Origin: Chitiniphilus purpureus
Lineage (GTDB): Bacteria > Pseudomonadota > Gammaproteobacteria > Burkholderiales > Chitinibacteraceae
Length of the DNA: 64,000 nt
NCBI RefSeq assembly: GCF_025642115.1
Contig: NZ_CP106753.1
Location: forward strand, 2,193,501 to 2,257,500
Reading direction: 5' to 3'
The translations under genes were made by a program, and so were the position numbers. The notes under the pieces are model-generated. The model saw nothing but the letters and a program-made list of their open reading frames with translations. It ran no database searches and had not been told where the DNA came from. Positions within the stretch are counted from its first letter, which is position 1. Every line of letters begins with the position of its first letter. This document shows, piece by piece, positions 1 through 7,645 of this stretch.

Positions 1-1
1 C

Positions 2-415
2 ATGCTCGATGGCGACCGGTTGCGCGAGGTATTCGGCGGCCAGCACGGCTACAGTGTGGAAGAGCGCCGCTATCTGGCGATGTGCTATGTGCGGCTGTGC
101 AAGATGCTGGCCGACCAGGGCACCGACGTGGTGTGCGCCACCGTGTCGATGTTTTCCGCGGTGCGCCAATGGGGGCGCGACCATATTCCCGGCTATCGGG
201 AGATCTATGTGATCGCGCCGCAGGATCATCTGTTCGAACGGCGCGCGTTCTATGCCGACAGCAATGCCTCGCACGACGTGGTCGGGCTCAATCCGGCCTA
301 TGAGCTGCCCACCGATCCGGATCTGGTGGTGCAGAACGACGGGCAGCGCACGCCGGAACAATGGGCCGAGCAGATTCTGACCGCGCTGGGCATCCATCTG
401 CCCGGCCAAGCGTGA
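2..415 (+). CDS. APS-kinase-fold kinase, probable cytidine diphosphoramidate kinase; 5' end cut by window
   Basis: This is the C-terminal part of an adenylylsulfate-kinase-like protein. It enters from the left edge, so the P-loop is missing and the first in-window ATG should not be taken as the start. What remains shows the DGD..R segment, a Y.R.C..L.DQG helix, the ISMF-like strand (here VSMF) and the terminal DLVVQND segment of the family. True APS kinases make PAPS, but no cysD, cysN or sulfotransferase is present. The next genes instead match the Campylobacter phosphoramidate pathway, where the APS-kinase homologue Cj1415 phosphorylates the 3'-OH of cytidine diphosphoramidate. I infer the same role here. 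The family call is secure; the substrate rests on context. Confidence 0.75.
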   Translation: MLDGDRLREVFGGQHGYSVEERRYLAMCYVRLCKMLADQGTDVVCATVSMFSAVRQWGRDHIPGYREIYVIAPQDHLFERRAFYADSNASHDVVGLNPAYELPTDPDLVVQNDGQRTPEQWAEQILTALGIHLPGQA

Positions 416-430
416 AAAGGAGAGTACGTT

Positions 431-1183
431 TTGAAGACCGAATGGGACTACACCGAACTGGCCGATGCCTACCTGCAGCGGCCTGACTATGCCAAGAGCG
501 CCATCGACCAGCTGTTGACGCAGGCCGGGGTGCAGGCGGGCGACCCGGTTTGCGACGTGGGCGCCGGCGTGGCCCACCTGACGCTGATGCTGGCCGCGCA
601 CGGCCTGCAGGTGGTCGCGGTCGAGCCGAACGATGCAATGCGCGCCAACGGTATCACCCGCACCCGGGCGTGTGCCAACGTACGCTGGCACGAAGGCACC
701 GGCGAGGCGACCGGCCAGCCCGACCAGGCGTTCCGGCTGGTGACGTTCGGCTCGTCGTTCAACGTGACCGACCGGCCGGCGGCGCTGCGGGAAACCCGTC
801 GTATCCTCAAGCCGGGCGGCTGGTTTGCCTGCATGTGGAACCACCGGGACCTGGACGATCCGATCCAGTCGCGCATCGAGGCCATCATCCGCGAGTCCGT
901 GCCCGGCTACGGCTACGGCACGCGCCGCGAGGACCAGACCGAGGTCATCGACCAGAGCGGGCTGTTCGGACCGGTGCAGCGCATCGAGGGCAGCGTGCTG
1001 CATCACCAGGGCATCGACGACTGCATCGAAGCCTGGCGCTCGCACGCCACGCTGCAACGACAGGCCGGCGAGCGCTTCGGTGAGGTGGTCGATGCCATTG
1101 CCGCCTATCTGCACGGCCTGGGCACCGACCGGATCGCCATCCCCTACGTGACCAACATCTGGGCGGCGCAATTGAAGGGTTGA
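431..1183 (+). CDS. Class I SAM-dependent methyltransferase (candidate phosphoramidate O-methylase)
   Basis: A 250-residue Rossmann-fold methyltransferase. Motif I is VCDVGAGVAHLTL at about residues 39-51, followed by the acidic strand end VVAVEPND. A later KPGGWFACMW strand is typical of the Methyltransf_11/25 families. The start is a TTG with a purine-rich AAAAGGAGAG stretch 8-17 bases upstream. It lies 15 bases after the kinase and 7 bases before the PEP-synthase-like gene, so it is part of the operon. The C. jejuni phosphoramidate cluster also carries methyltransferases (Cj1419/Cj1420) that cap the phosphoramidate. That parallel suggests the substrate but does not prove it; a sugar O-methylase is the alternative. 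Confidence 0.75.
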   Translation: MKTEWDYTELADAYLQRPDYAKSAIDQLLTQAGVQAGDPVCDVGAGVAHLTLMLAAHGLQVVAVEPNDAMRANGITRTRACANVRWHEGTGEATGQPDQAFRLVTFGSSFNVTDRPAALRETRRILKPGGWFACMWNHRDLDDPIQSRIEAIIRESVPGYGYGTRREDQTEVIDQSGLFGPVQRIEGSVLHHQGIDDCIEAWRSHATLQRQAGERFGEVVDAIAAYLHGLGTDRIAIPYVTNIWAAQLKG

Positions 1184-1190
1184 AGCCAGC

Positions 1191-3503
1191 ATGCGATTCC
1201 TGAGCAAGGCGCGCACGCTCGAAGCGTTGCAGCCCCTGCTGCGTTCGGCGCGGGTGCTGCCGCAGGTGCGCTTCACCGTGGGGCAGTGGCAGGCGGACGG
1301 TCAGGACATCCGCGCCCGCGTGCTGGCCGCCGGCTGGCCGGCGATGGCGGTACGCAGCAGCGCGCAGGCCGAGGATGCGGCGGCCGGCTCGCTGGCCGGC
1401 CGCTTCGAGTCGGTGCTCAACGTCGCACCGGCCGCGCTGGCCGATGCGGTCGCCACGGTGATCGCCTCGATGACCGACGAGGCCGGCCGGATCGCCCCCG
1501 ATGACGAGGTGTTCGTCCAGCCCATGCTTGACCAGGTCGAGCTGGCCGGCGTCGCCTTCGGCACGGACCCTGCCACCGGCGCGCCCTACTACGTGGTCAA
1601 CTACGACGACACCAGCCGCCGTACCGACAGTGTCACCGCTGGCCAATCCAATCAGCTCAAGACCCGCTACATCCATCATCTCGCGCCGCCGCAGCCGGCA
1701 CCGCTGGCTGGCATCGTCGCGCTGATCGAGGAATTGCGCGCGTTGTTCGACACCACTGCGCTCGATCTGGAGTTCGCGGTGGTGGCCGGTGCGCCGGTGC
1801 TGTTGCAGGTTCGCCCGCTGCTGGTCGCCGGGACGGCGATGCCGGCGCAGGCGCATCGCCGGATGCTGGAGCACATCGGCGCCAAGATCGAGCAGGGGCA
1901 GCGCCCCCAGCCGTTCCTGCATGGGCGGCGCACCGTGTACGGCGTGATGCCGGACTGGAATCCGGCCGAGATCATCGGGGTGCGGCCCAAGCCGCTGTCG
2001 CTGTCGCTGTACCGCGAACTGGTCACCGACAGTATCTGGGCCTACCAGCGCCACAACTACGGCTATCGCAACCTGCGCAGCTTCCCGTTGATGCTGCACT
2101 TTCACGGCCTGCCGTATATCGACGTGCGGGTCAGCTTCAATTCCTTCATCCCGCGCGACATCGACGGCTCGCTGGCCGACCGGCTGGTCAACCACTACGT
2201 CGACCGCCTGCTCGCCGCGCCCAACCTGCACGACAAGGTCGAGTTCGAGATCGTTTTTTCCTGCTACACCCTGGATCTGCCCGAGCGCCTGGCAAAGCTG
2301 AGCGAGGCTGGCTTCACTCCGGCCGAGCAGCAGCGCCTGGCCGACAGCCTGCGCGGGCTGACCAACCGCATCGTCGACAACCAGACCGGCCTGTGGCGTT
2401 CGGACCGCGACAAGCTGGCGGTGCTGGCACGGCGCCGTGACGAGATCCTCGCCGCCGACATCGACCGCGTGTCGCGCATCTACTGGCTGCTGGAGGACTG
2501 CAAGCGCTATGGCACCTTGCCGTTCGCCGGCCTGGCGCGCGCCGGCTTCATCGCGGTGCAGATGCTGCGTTCACTGGTTGCGGTCGGGGTGCTGGACCGG
2601 GCGGGCTACGACGCCTTCATGAACGGCCTCGATACGGTGAGCGGCCAGATGACGCGCGATCTGGCGCAATTGGACCGCACCACTTTCCTTGGCAAGTACG
2701 GCCATCTGCGGCCCGGCACCTATGACCTGCTGTCGCCACGCTACGACGAGGCGCCGGAGCTGTACTTCGACTGGCAGCGCACCGTCGCCGAGCATCTGCC
2801 GGCCACGCCATTCGCCTTGTCGCTGTCGCAGATGCGCGCCATCAGCCGCCTGCTGGCCGAGCACGGCCTGGCGCACGATGTGGTGGGGTTGTTCGATTTC
2901 CTGCAGGCCGGGATCGAGCTGAGGGAATACGCCAAGTTCGTGTTCAGCCGCAACCTGTCGGATGCCATGTCGCTGTTCCGCGAGCTGGGCCGCGAGCATG
3001 GCTTCACGCTGGAGGACATGGCCTATGCCGACATCCAGTGCGTCTACGAGCTGTACGCGGCCGGTGTCGACCCGGTGGCGCTGATCGGCGAGAGCATCGA
3101 GCGCGGCCGCCAGCGCTATGCCGAAACGTGCCAGATCATCCTGCCGCCGCTGCTGACCGCGCCGGAGGACGTGTTCTCGTTCGAAATGCCCGCCACCGAG
3201 CCCAACTTCATCACGCAGCGGCAGGTGACCGCGCCTGTGGTGTCCTACCGCGATCGCGAGCGGCTCGCCGGCGCCATCGTGGCGATTCCCAGCGCCGATC
3301 CCGGTTTCGACTGGCTGTTCTCGCACGACGTGGCCGGTTTCATCACCGCGTACGGCGGCGCGAACTCGCACATGGCGATCCGTGCCAATGAACTGGGTCT
3401 GCCGGCGGTGATCGGTGCCGGCGAGGTGCTGTACGGCAAATGGTCGGCGGCGCGGATGCTGAATGTTGATTGTGCCAACCGTCGGGTCGAGGTGCTCAGT
3501 TGA
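1191..3503 (+). CDS. PEP-synthase/PPDK-like enzyme, probable L-glutamine kinase
   Basis: A 770-residue protein with a PPDK/PEP-synthase ATP-grasp N-terminal domain (signature AVRSSAQAEDAAAGSLAG, about residues 51-68) and a C-terminal swivelling PEP-utiliser domain with GGANSHMAIR, whose phospho-acceptor histidine is H727. It lacks the large PEP/pyruvate-binding barrel that normally follows the swivelling domain in PpsA and PpdK, so pyruvate is an unlikely substrate. Cj1418 of C. jejuni has the same size and domain order and makes L-glutamine phosphate from ATP and glutamine. Here it likewise sits directly before a glutamine amidotransferase. Its stop overlaps the next start (TTGA). Fold call firm; glutamine kinase inferred from architecture and neighbours. 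Confidence 0.8.
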   Translation: MRFLSKARTLEALQPLLRSARVLPQVRFTVGQWQADGQDIRARVLAAGWPAMAVRSSAQAEDAAAGSLAGRFESVLNVAPAALADAVATVIASMTDEAGRIAPDDEVFVQPMLDQVELAGVAFGTDPATGAPYYVVNYDDTSRRTDSVTAGQSNQLKTRYIHHLAPPQPAPLAGIVALIEELRALFDTTALDLEFAVVAGAPVLLQVRPLLVAGTAMPAQAHRRMLEHIGAKIEQGQRPQPFLHGRRTVYGVMPDWNPAEIIGVRPKPLSLSLYRELVTDSIWAYQRHNYGYRNLRSFPLMLHFHGLPYIDVRVSFNSFIPRDIDGSLADRLVNHYVDRLLAAPNLHDKVEFEIVFSCYTLDLPERLAKLSEAGFTPAEQQRLADSLRGLTNRIVDNQTGLWRSDRDKLAVLARRRDEILAADIDRVSRIYWLLEDCKRYGTLPFAGLARAGFIAVQMLRSLVAVGVLDRAGYDAFMNGLDTVSGQMTRDLAQLDRTTFLGKYGHLRPGTYDLLSPRYDEAPELYFDWQRTVAEHLPATPFALSLSQMRAISRLLAEHGLAHDVVGLFDFLQAGIELREYAKFVFSRNLSDAMSLFRELGREHGFTLEDMAYADIQCVYELYAAGVDPVALIGESIERGRQRYAETCQIILPPLLTAPEDVFSFEMPATEPNFITQRQVTAPVVSYRDRERLAGAIVAIPSADPGFDWLFSHDVAGFITAYGGANSHMAIRANELGLPAVIGAGEVLYGKWSAARMLNVDCANRRVEVLS

Positions 3504-4096
3504 AGCCGGTCCTGATCAGCCAGCGTGTCGATGTCTGGGCCGATCGCAACGAGCGGCGCGATGCGCTCGACCGGCGCCTTGTCGACATGCTGGCCGCTTG
3601 CGGGCTGCTCGCCGTGCCCGTACCCAACTGTGCCGTGCGCGTCGGCGCGCTGTGGCGCACCGTCGCCCCGGCCGGTGTGGTGCTGTCCGGCGGCAACGAT
3701 CTGGCGCTGCAAGGGGGCGAGACCCCCGAGCGCGATGCCACCGAACGGGCGCTGCTCGATCTTGCCGTCGCCAGCGCCGTGCCGGTGCTGGGCATCTGTC
3801 ATGGCCTGCAGGTGATCGTCGATTACTTCGGCGGCACGCTGGTGCGCGTCGATGGCCACGTCGCCGTCCGGCACCCGGTGGCCGGCAAACTGGGCGAATT
3901 CGAGGTCAACAGCTATCACAACTGGGGCGTGCGGCAATTGCCCGCAGCACTGCACGCACTGGCGCGGGCACCCGATGGCAGCATCGAGGCGCTGCGCCAT
4001 GCCGAACTGCCCATGCTGGCGGTGATGTGGCATCCCGAACGCGAAGCGGTGCTGGCGCCGCACGACCGTCACCTGATCGAGCACCACTTTGCCTGA
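3500..4096 (+). CDS. Class I glutamine amidotransferase, probable gamma-glutamyl-CDP-amidate hydrolase
   Basis: A 198-residue stand-alone class I GATase (peptidase C26-like). The nucleophile elbow is GICHGLQ (C100) and the HPE pair is in MWHPERE (H178, E180), giving a complete Cys-His-Glu triad. I chose the TTG at 3500 because it overlaps the previous stop by four bases; an upstream in-frame ATG at 3470 would overlap the neighbour further. In C. jejuni, Cj1417 has this size and fold and hydrolyses CDP-L-glutamine to glutamate plus cytidine diphosphoramidate. The flanking kinase-like and cytidylyltransferase-like genes make that the favoured role. A generic gamma-glutamyl hydrolase would be the alternative. 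Confidence 0.8.
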   Translation: MKPVLISQRVDVWADRNERRDALDRRLVDMLAACGLLAVPVPNCAVRVGALWRTVAPAGVVLSGGNDLALQGGETPERDATERALLDLAVASAVPVLGICHGLQVIVDYFGGTLVRVDGHVAVRHPVAGKLGEFEVNSYHNWGVRQLPAALHALARAPDGSIEALRHAELPMLAVMWHPEREAVLAPHDRHLIEHHFA

Positions 4097-4889
4097 CCTC
4101 GCCCTGGATCATCTGCGCCTTGAGACCGAGCTGGTGCGCATCGCCCGTGAGGCCGGCGCAGCCATCCTCGACATCTACGCCCGCGCCGACTTCGGTGTCG
4201 AGGCCAAGGGCGACGGCTCGCCGCTGACGCTGGCCGACCTCGCCGCCAACCGCGTCATCCTCAACGGGCTGGCGGCGTGCTTCCCCTGGCCGGTGATCTC
4301 CGAGGAAACGCTGGTCGACTACGAGGCACGCCGTGATTGGGCAACCTTCTGGTTGGTCGATCCGCTCGACGGCACCCGTGATTTCCTTGATCGCAACGAC
4401 GAATTCACCGTCAACATCGGCCTGATCCATCAAGGCGTGGCCATTGCCGGCGTGGTGTACGCACCGGCACTGGACGAGCTGTACTACGGCGCATCGGGGC
4501 AGGGGGCCTGGATGGCGCGCGGCGATGTGCGCATCGCCTTGCCGGGGCGCTGGGCGCTTGAGCATGCGCTGGCCTGTAGCCGCCACCACGATGTGCCGCA
4601 GACCGCCGCCTTCGCCAGCCTGAATGGTGTGGCGCGCAGCGTGCCCATCGGCTCGGCACTCAAGTTCGGTCGCCTCGCCGCTGGCGAGGTCGATCTGTAC
4701 CCGCGCTTCAATGGCAGCAGCGAATGGGATGTCGCTGCCGGCGATGCTGTGCTGCGCGCCGCGGGCTGCACGTTGCGCGCGCTGCCGGATTTGACGCCGA
4801 TGCGCTACAACACGCCCAGCCAGCGCAACCCCCATTTCATTGCCGCGGCGCCGCACGTGCCGCTGGACCAACTGAGTTATCCGACATGA
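4089..4889 (+). CDS. CysQ-like 3'(2'),5'-bisphosphate nucleotidase / inositol monophosphatase family
   Basis: A 266-residue Mg-dependent phosphatase of the inositol monophosphatase/CysQ family. Visible metal and catalytic motifs are GDGSPLTLAD (about residues 40-49), the acidic pair in SEETLVD, DPLDGTRDF (91-99) and the C-terminal WDVAAGDAVL. The TTG start overlaps the amidotransferase gene by eight bases and the stop overlaps the next start (ATGA), so it is translated as part of the set. CysQ normally dephosphorylates PAP left after PAPS use. In this cluster a 3'-phosphorylated cytidine donor would leave 3'-phospho-CMP, and I infer that this enzyme clears it. The family is clear; the substrate is a hypothesis. 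Confidence 0.82.
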   Translation: MPDLALDHLRLETELVRIAREAGAAILDIYARADFGVEAKGDGSPLTLADLAANRVILNGLAACFPWPVISEETLVDYEARRDWATFWLVDPLDGTRDFLDRNDEFTVNIGLIHQGVAIAGVVYAPALDELYYGASGQGAWMARGDVRIALPGRWALEHALACSRHHDVPQTAAFASLNGVARSVPIGSALKFGRLAAGEVDLYPRFNGSSEWDVAAGDAVLRAAGCTLRALPDLTPMRYNTPSQRNPHFIAAAPHVPLDQLSYPT

Positions 4890-5620
4890 CCCGAGCCATC
4901 ATCCTCGCCGCCGGACGCGGCAGCCGCATGGGCGCGCTGACCGCCGAGCAGCCCAAATGCTTCACCCGCCTGCATGGCCGCCGCCTGCTCGACTGGCAGC
5001 TGACCGCGCTGCGCGGCGCCGGCATCACCGACATCGCCATCGTGCGCGGCTATTGCGCCGACAGGTTCGACGAGCCGGTGCATTACTTCGACAACCCGCA
5101 CTGGGCCGAGACCAATATGGTGCGCACCCTGGCCGAGGCCGCCGACTGGCTGCGCGCGGGGCCATGCATCGTCAGCTACAGCGACATCTTCTATTCCGCC
5201 GAAACGGTGCGCCGGCTGGCCGCGTGCACCGATGAACTGGCGATCTCGTACGATCCGGACTGGTTGCAGGTCTGGCAGAAGCGCTTCGCCGACCCGCTGG
5301 CCGACGCGGAGACGTTCCGGCGCCACGCCGACGGCACGTTGGCCGAGATCGGCGCGCGCAGCGACAGCGTGGATGCCATCGAGGGCCAGTACATGGGCCT
5401 CTTGAAGTTGACGCCGCCAGGCTGGGTGCGCATCGAGGCGCTGTTGGCCGAACAGGGCGCGGCGGCGGACAAACTCGACATGACCTCGCTGCTGCGCCAT
5501 GGGCTGGCGCGTGGCTGGCGCATCGGCACCGTGCCGGTGGCCGGGCCCTGGGGCGAAGTCGATTCGGCCGACGATCTGGCCGCCTATGCACAAGTGAGCT
5601 TCGATCATGTTGCCGATTAA
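4886..5620 (+). CDS. Nucleotidyltransferase, probable CTP:phosphoglutamine cytidylyltransferase
   Basis: A 244-residue sugar-1-phosphate-type nucleotidyltransferase. The N-terminal signature is IILAAGRGSRMGALT followed by QPKCF, with the metal-binding acidic residue expected in SYSDIFYS (about residues 97-104) and an ETNMV segment shared with choline-phosphate and phosphoglutamine cytidylyltransferases. The ATG at 4886 overlaps the previous stop by four bases; a longer in-frame extension upstream lies wholly inside the phosphatase gene and is rejected. Cj1416 of C. jejuni, the same family, converts CTP and L-glutamine phosphate to CDP-L-glutamine. Lipid- or sugar-phosphate activation is the alternative. 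Confidence 0.75.
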   Translation: MTRAIILAAGRGSRMGALTAEQPKCFTRLHGRRLLDWQLTALRGAGITDIAIVRGYCADRFDEPVHYFDNPHWAETNMVRTLAEAADWLRAGPCIVSYSDIFYSAETVRRLAACTDELAISYDPDWLQVWQKRFADPLADAETFRRHADGTLAEIGARSDSVDAIEGQYMGLLKLTPPGWVRIEALLAEQGAAADKLDMTSLLRHGLARGWRIGTVPVAGPWGEVDSADDLAAYAQVSFDHVAD

Positions 5621-6704
5621 CGATCTTGCCCGGCACAACGGTGCGCTCGACACCGAACTGCGTGCCGCCATCGACCGCGTGCTGCAGCGTGGCTACTATA
5701 TCCTCGGGCCGGAGAACCAGGCGTTCGAGGCGGAGCTGGCGCAATACCTCGGGGTGACCGGCACCGTGGCGGTGGCCAACGGTACCGATGCGCTGGAGCT
5801 GGCGCTGCGTACGCTGCAGGTGGGGCCCGGCGATGAGGTGCTGACGGTGGCCAATGCCGGTATGTACGCCAGCACCGCGATCCGCGCGCTTGGCGCTGTG
5901 CCGCGTTATGTCGACATCGAGCCGCTGTCGATGCAACTGGATGTGCGCCTGCTCGATGCGGCGGTCACGCCGCGCACCCGTGCACTGGTGCTGACCCACC
6001 TGTACGGCCGCATGGCCGATGCCGGGCAGGCGCTGGCGTGGGCGCGTGCACGCGGTGTGGCGCTGATCGAGGACTGCGCGCAGGCGCACGGCGCCGCGCG
6101 GGACGGGCGCCGTGCCGGCAGCTGGGGCGACCTGGCGGCGTTCAGCTTCTACCCGACCAAGAATCTGGGTGCGCTGGGCGACGGCGGCGCGGTGGCGGGC
6201 AAAGACGCCGGCCTCTTGGAGCGGCTGCGCAGCCTGCGCCAGTATGGCTGGCAGGGCAAATACCACGTCGGCCTGGCGGGCGGGCGCAACAGCCGGCTGG
6301 ATGAGCTGCAGGCTGCGGTGCTGCGGGCCAAGCTGCCGCACCTGGATGGCTGGAATGCCCGGCGGCGTGGGATCGTGCAGCGCTACCGTGCCGGGCTGGC
6401 CGGCCTGGGCTGGCAGTTGCCGCCTGAGCCGGGCGAGGATGACGTCGCCCACCTGTGCGTGGTGCGCCTTGCCGCGCGCGACGCCGTACGTGCCGCGCTG
6501 GCTGCGGCGGACATCGCCACCGACGTGCATTATCCGATCCCTGATCATCTGCAAAGCGTGGCGGCACCCGGCGTTGCGCTGCCGCAGACCGAGCAGGCGG
6601 CGCAGACCATCCTGACCTTGCCCTGCTTTCCCGAATTGTCCGATGCCGAAGTCGACCGGGTCATCGCGGCATGCCGGGCTGCAGCGGCGGAGCAACGAGC
6701 ATGA
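5607..6704 (+). CDS. DegT/DnrJ/EryC1/StrS-family sugar aminotransferase (FdtB/QdtB-like)
   Basis: A 365-residue PLP-dependent aminotransferase of nucleotide-sugar pathways. Features are NGTDALELAL near residue 57, EDCAQAHGA near 153 and SFYPTKNLGALGDGG, in which K185 is the Schiff-base lysine. It overlaps the nucleotidyltransferase by 14 bases and the next gene by four. The next gene carries the matching acetyltransferase and 3,4-ketoisomerase domains, so the expected reaction is amination of a dTDP-3-keto-6-deoxyhexose at C3. This would give dTDP-Fuc3N or dTDP-Qui3N. The dTDP-glucose synthase and 4,6-dehydratase that supply the substrate are not in the window. Confidence 0.85.
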   Translation: MLPINDLARHNGALDTELRAAIDRVLQRGYYILGPENQAFEAELAQYLGVTGTVAVANGTDALELALRTLQVGPGDEVLTVANAGMYASTAIRALGAVPRYVDIEPLSMQLDVRLLDAAVTPRTRALVLTHLYGRMADAGQALAWARARGVALIEDCAQAHGAARDGRRAGSWGDLAAFSFYPTKNLGALGDGGAVAGKDAGLLERLRSLRQYGWQGKYHVGLAGGRNSRLDELQAAVLRAKLPHLDGWNARRRGIVQRYRAGLAGLGWQLPPEPGEDDVAHLCVVRLAARDAVRAALAAADIATDVHYPIPDHLQSVAAPGVALPQTEQAAQTILTLPCFPELSDAEVDRVIAACRAAAAEQRA

Positions 6705-7645
6705 GCCATTACGTCCATCCTTCCGGATTGTGCGAGAGCACCCAGATCGGCGCCGGCACGCGGATCTGGGCCTTCGCCCACGTCCTGCCCGGCGCGCGCA
6801 TCGGCGCGGACTGCAACATCTGCGACCAGGTGTTCATCGAGAACGATGTAGTGCTGGGCGACCGCGTGACGGTGAAATGCGGTGTGCAACTGTGGGACGG
6901 CCTGCGTGTCGGCGACGACGTGTTCATCGGCCCGAATGCCACCTTCACCAATGACCGCTTCCCACGCAGCAAGCAGTATCCGGAAGCGTTCGCGCAGACC
7001 CGCATCGAGCAGCATGCCTCGATCGGTGCCAACGCCACCATCCTGCCGGGGTTGACCATCGGCCAGCACGCCATGATCGGCGCCGGTGCCGTGGTCACGC
7101 ATTCGGTGCCGCCGTATGCGATCGTGGTCGGCAATCCGGCGCGCATCGTTGGCTACGCCACCACCCCGGCGGGCGGGAAGGATCAGGCGCCGGCGCGGCC
7201 CCGTCGCGGCGACGATGCGCAGGGATGCCGGGTCCAGGGGGTGCGCTTCCTGGAGATGCCGGTGTTCGAGGACCTGCGCGGCGCGCTGACGGTCGGCCAT
7301 CTGCCGGGCGAGGTGCCGTTCCAGCCCAACCGCTACTTCATGGTGTTCGACGTGCCGAGCAAGGATGTGCGTGGCGAGCATGCGCACAAGGTGTGCGAGC
7401 AGTTCCTGATCTGCGTGCACGGCAGTGCGCGCGTGGTGGCCGACGATGGCCATGATCGGCAGGAATTCATACTCAACCATCCGCGCAAGGGGCTCTACCT
7501 GCCGGCGATGACCTGGGCCAGCCAATATGCCTATAGTCCGGATGCAGTGCTGCTGGTGTTCGCGTCGCATGCCTACGACGCCGACGACTATATCCGCGAC
7601 TACGCCGCCTTCCTCACCCTTGTCGATCAACAGGACGCGCGCTGA
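6701..7645 (+). CDS. Bifunctional sugar N-acetyltransferase / dTDP-4-keto-6-deoxyhexose 3,4-ketoisomerase (FdtD-like)
   Basis: A 314-residue fusion. Residues 1 to about 155 form a left-handed beta-helix acyltransferase with hexapeptide repeats (IGAGTRIWAFAHV, IGANATILPG, IGAGAVV) and the TNDRFPRS segment of QdtC/WlbB-type enzymes, closing with VVGNPARIVG. A charged linker (about 160-178) leads to a cupin domain with RGEHAHKVCEQF (about 222-233), the histidine pair of FdtA/QdtA-type 3,4-ketoisomerases. Fusions of these two activities are known (FdtD of Shewanella denitrificans). With the preceding aminotransferase it makes a dTDP-3-acetamido-3,6-dideoxyhexose; whether fuco or gluco cannot be told. 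The ATG at 6701 overlaps the previous stop (ATGA). Confidence 0.85.
   Translation: MSHYVHPSGLCESTQIGAGTRIWAFAHVLPGARIGADCNICDQVFIENDVVLGDRVTVKCGVQLWDGLRVGDDVFIGPNATFTNDRFPRSKQYPEAFAQTRIEQHASIGANATILPGLTIGQHAMIGAGAVVTHSVPPYAIVVGNPARIVGYATTPAGGKDQAPARPRRGDDAQGCRVQGVRFLEMPVFEDLRGALTVGHLPGEVPFQPNRYFMVFDVPSKDVRGEHAHKVCEQFLICVHGSARVVADDGHDRQEFILNHPRKGLYLPAMTWASQYAYSPDAVLLVFASHAYDADDYIRDYAAFLTLVDQQDAR

Noticed and set aside
2..415. Sulfate activation (PAPS synthesis) as the role of the APS-kinase-like gene and the CysQ-like gene
   Set aside because: No ATP sulfurylase, sulfotransferase or PAPS reductase gene accompanies them, whereas all the neighbouring enzymes fit cytidine diphosphoramidate chemistry.
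945..2231. Long open frame of 428 codons on the minus strand
   Set aside because: It is antisense to the PEP-synthase-like gene; high GC keeps opposite frames open. It is His/Arg/Gln-rich and shows no domain.
1191..3503. Phosphoenolpyruvate synthase (ppsA)
   Set aside because: The C-terminal PEP/pyruvate-binding barrel is absent: the chain ends about 40 residues after the swivelling-domain histidine. Genomic context also points to glutamine phosphorylation.
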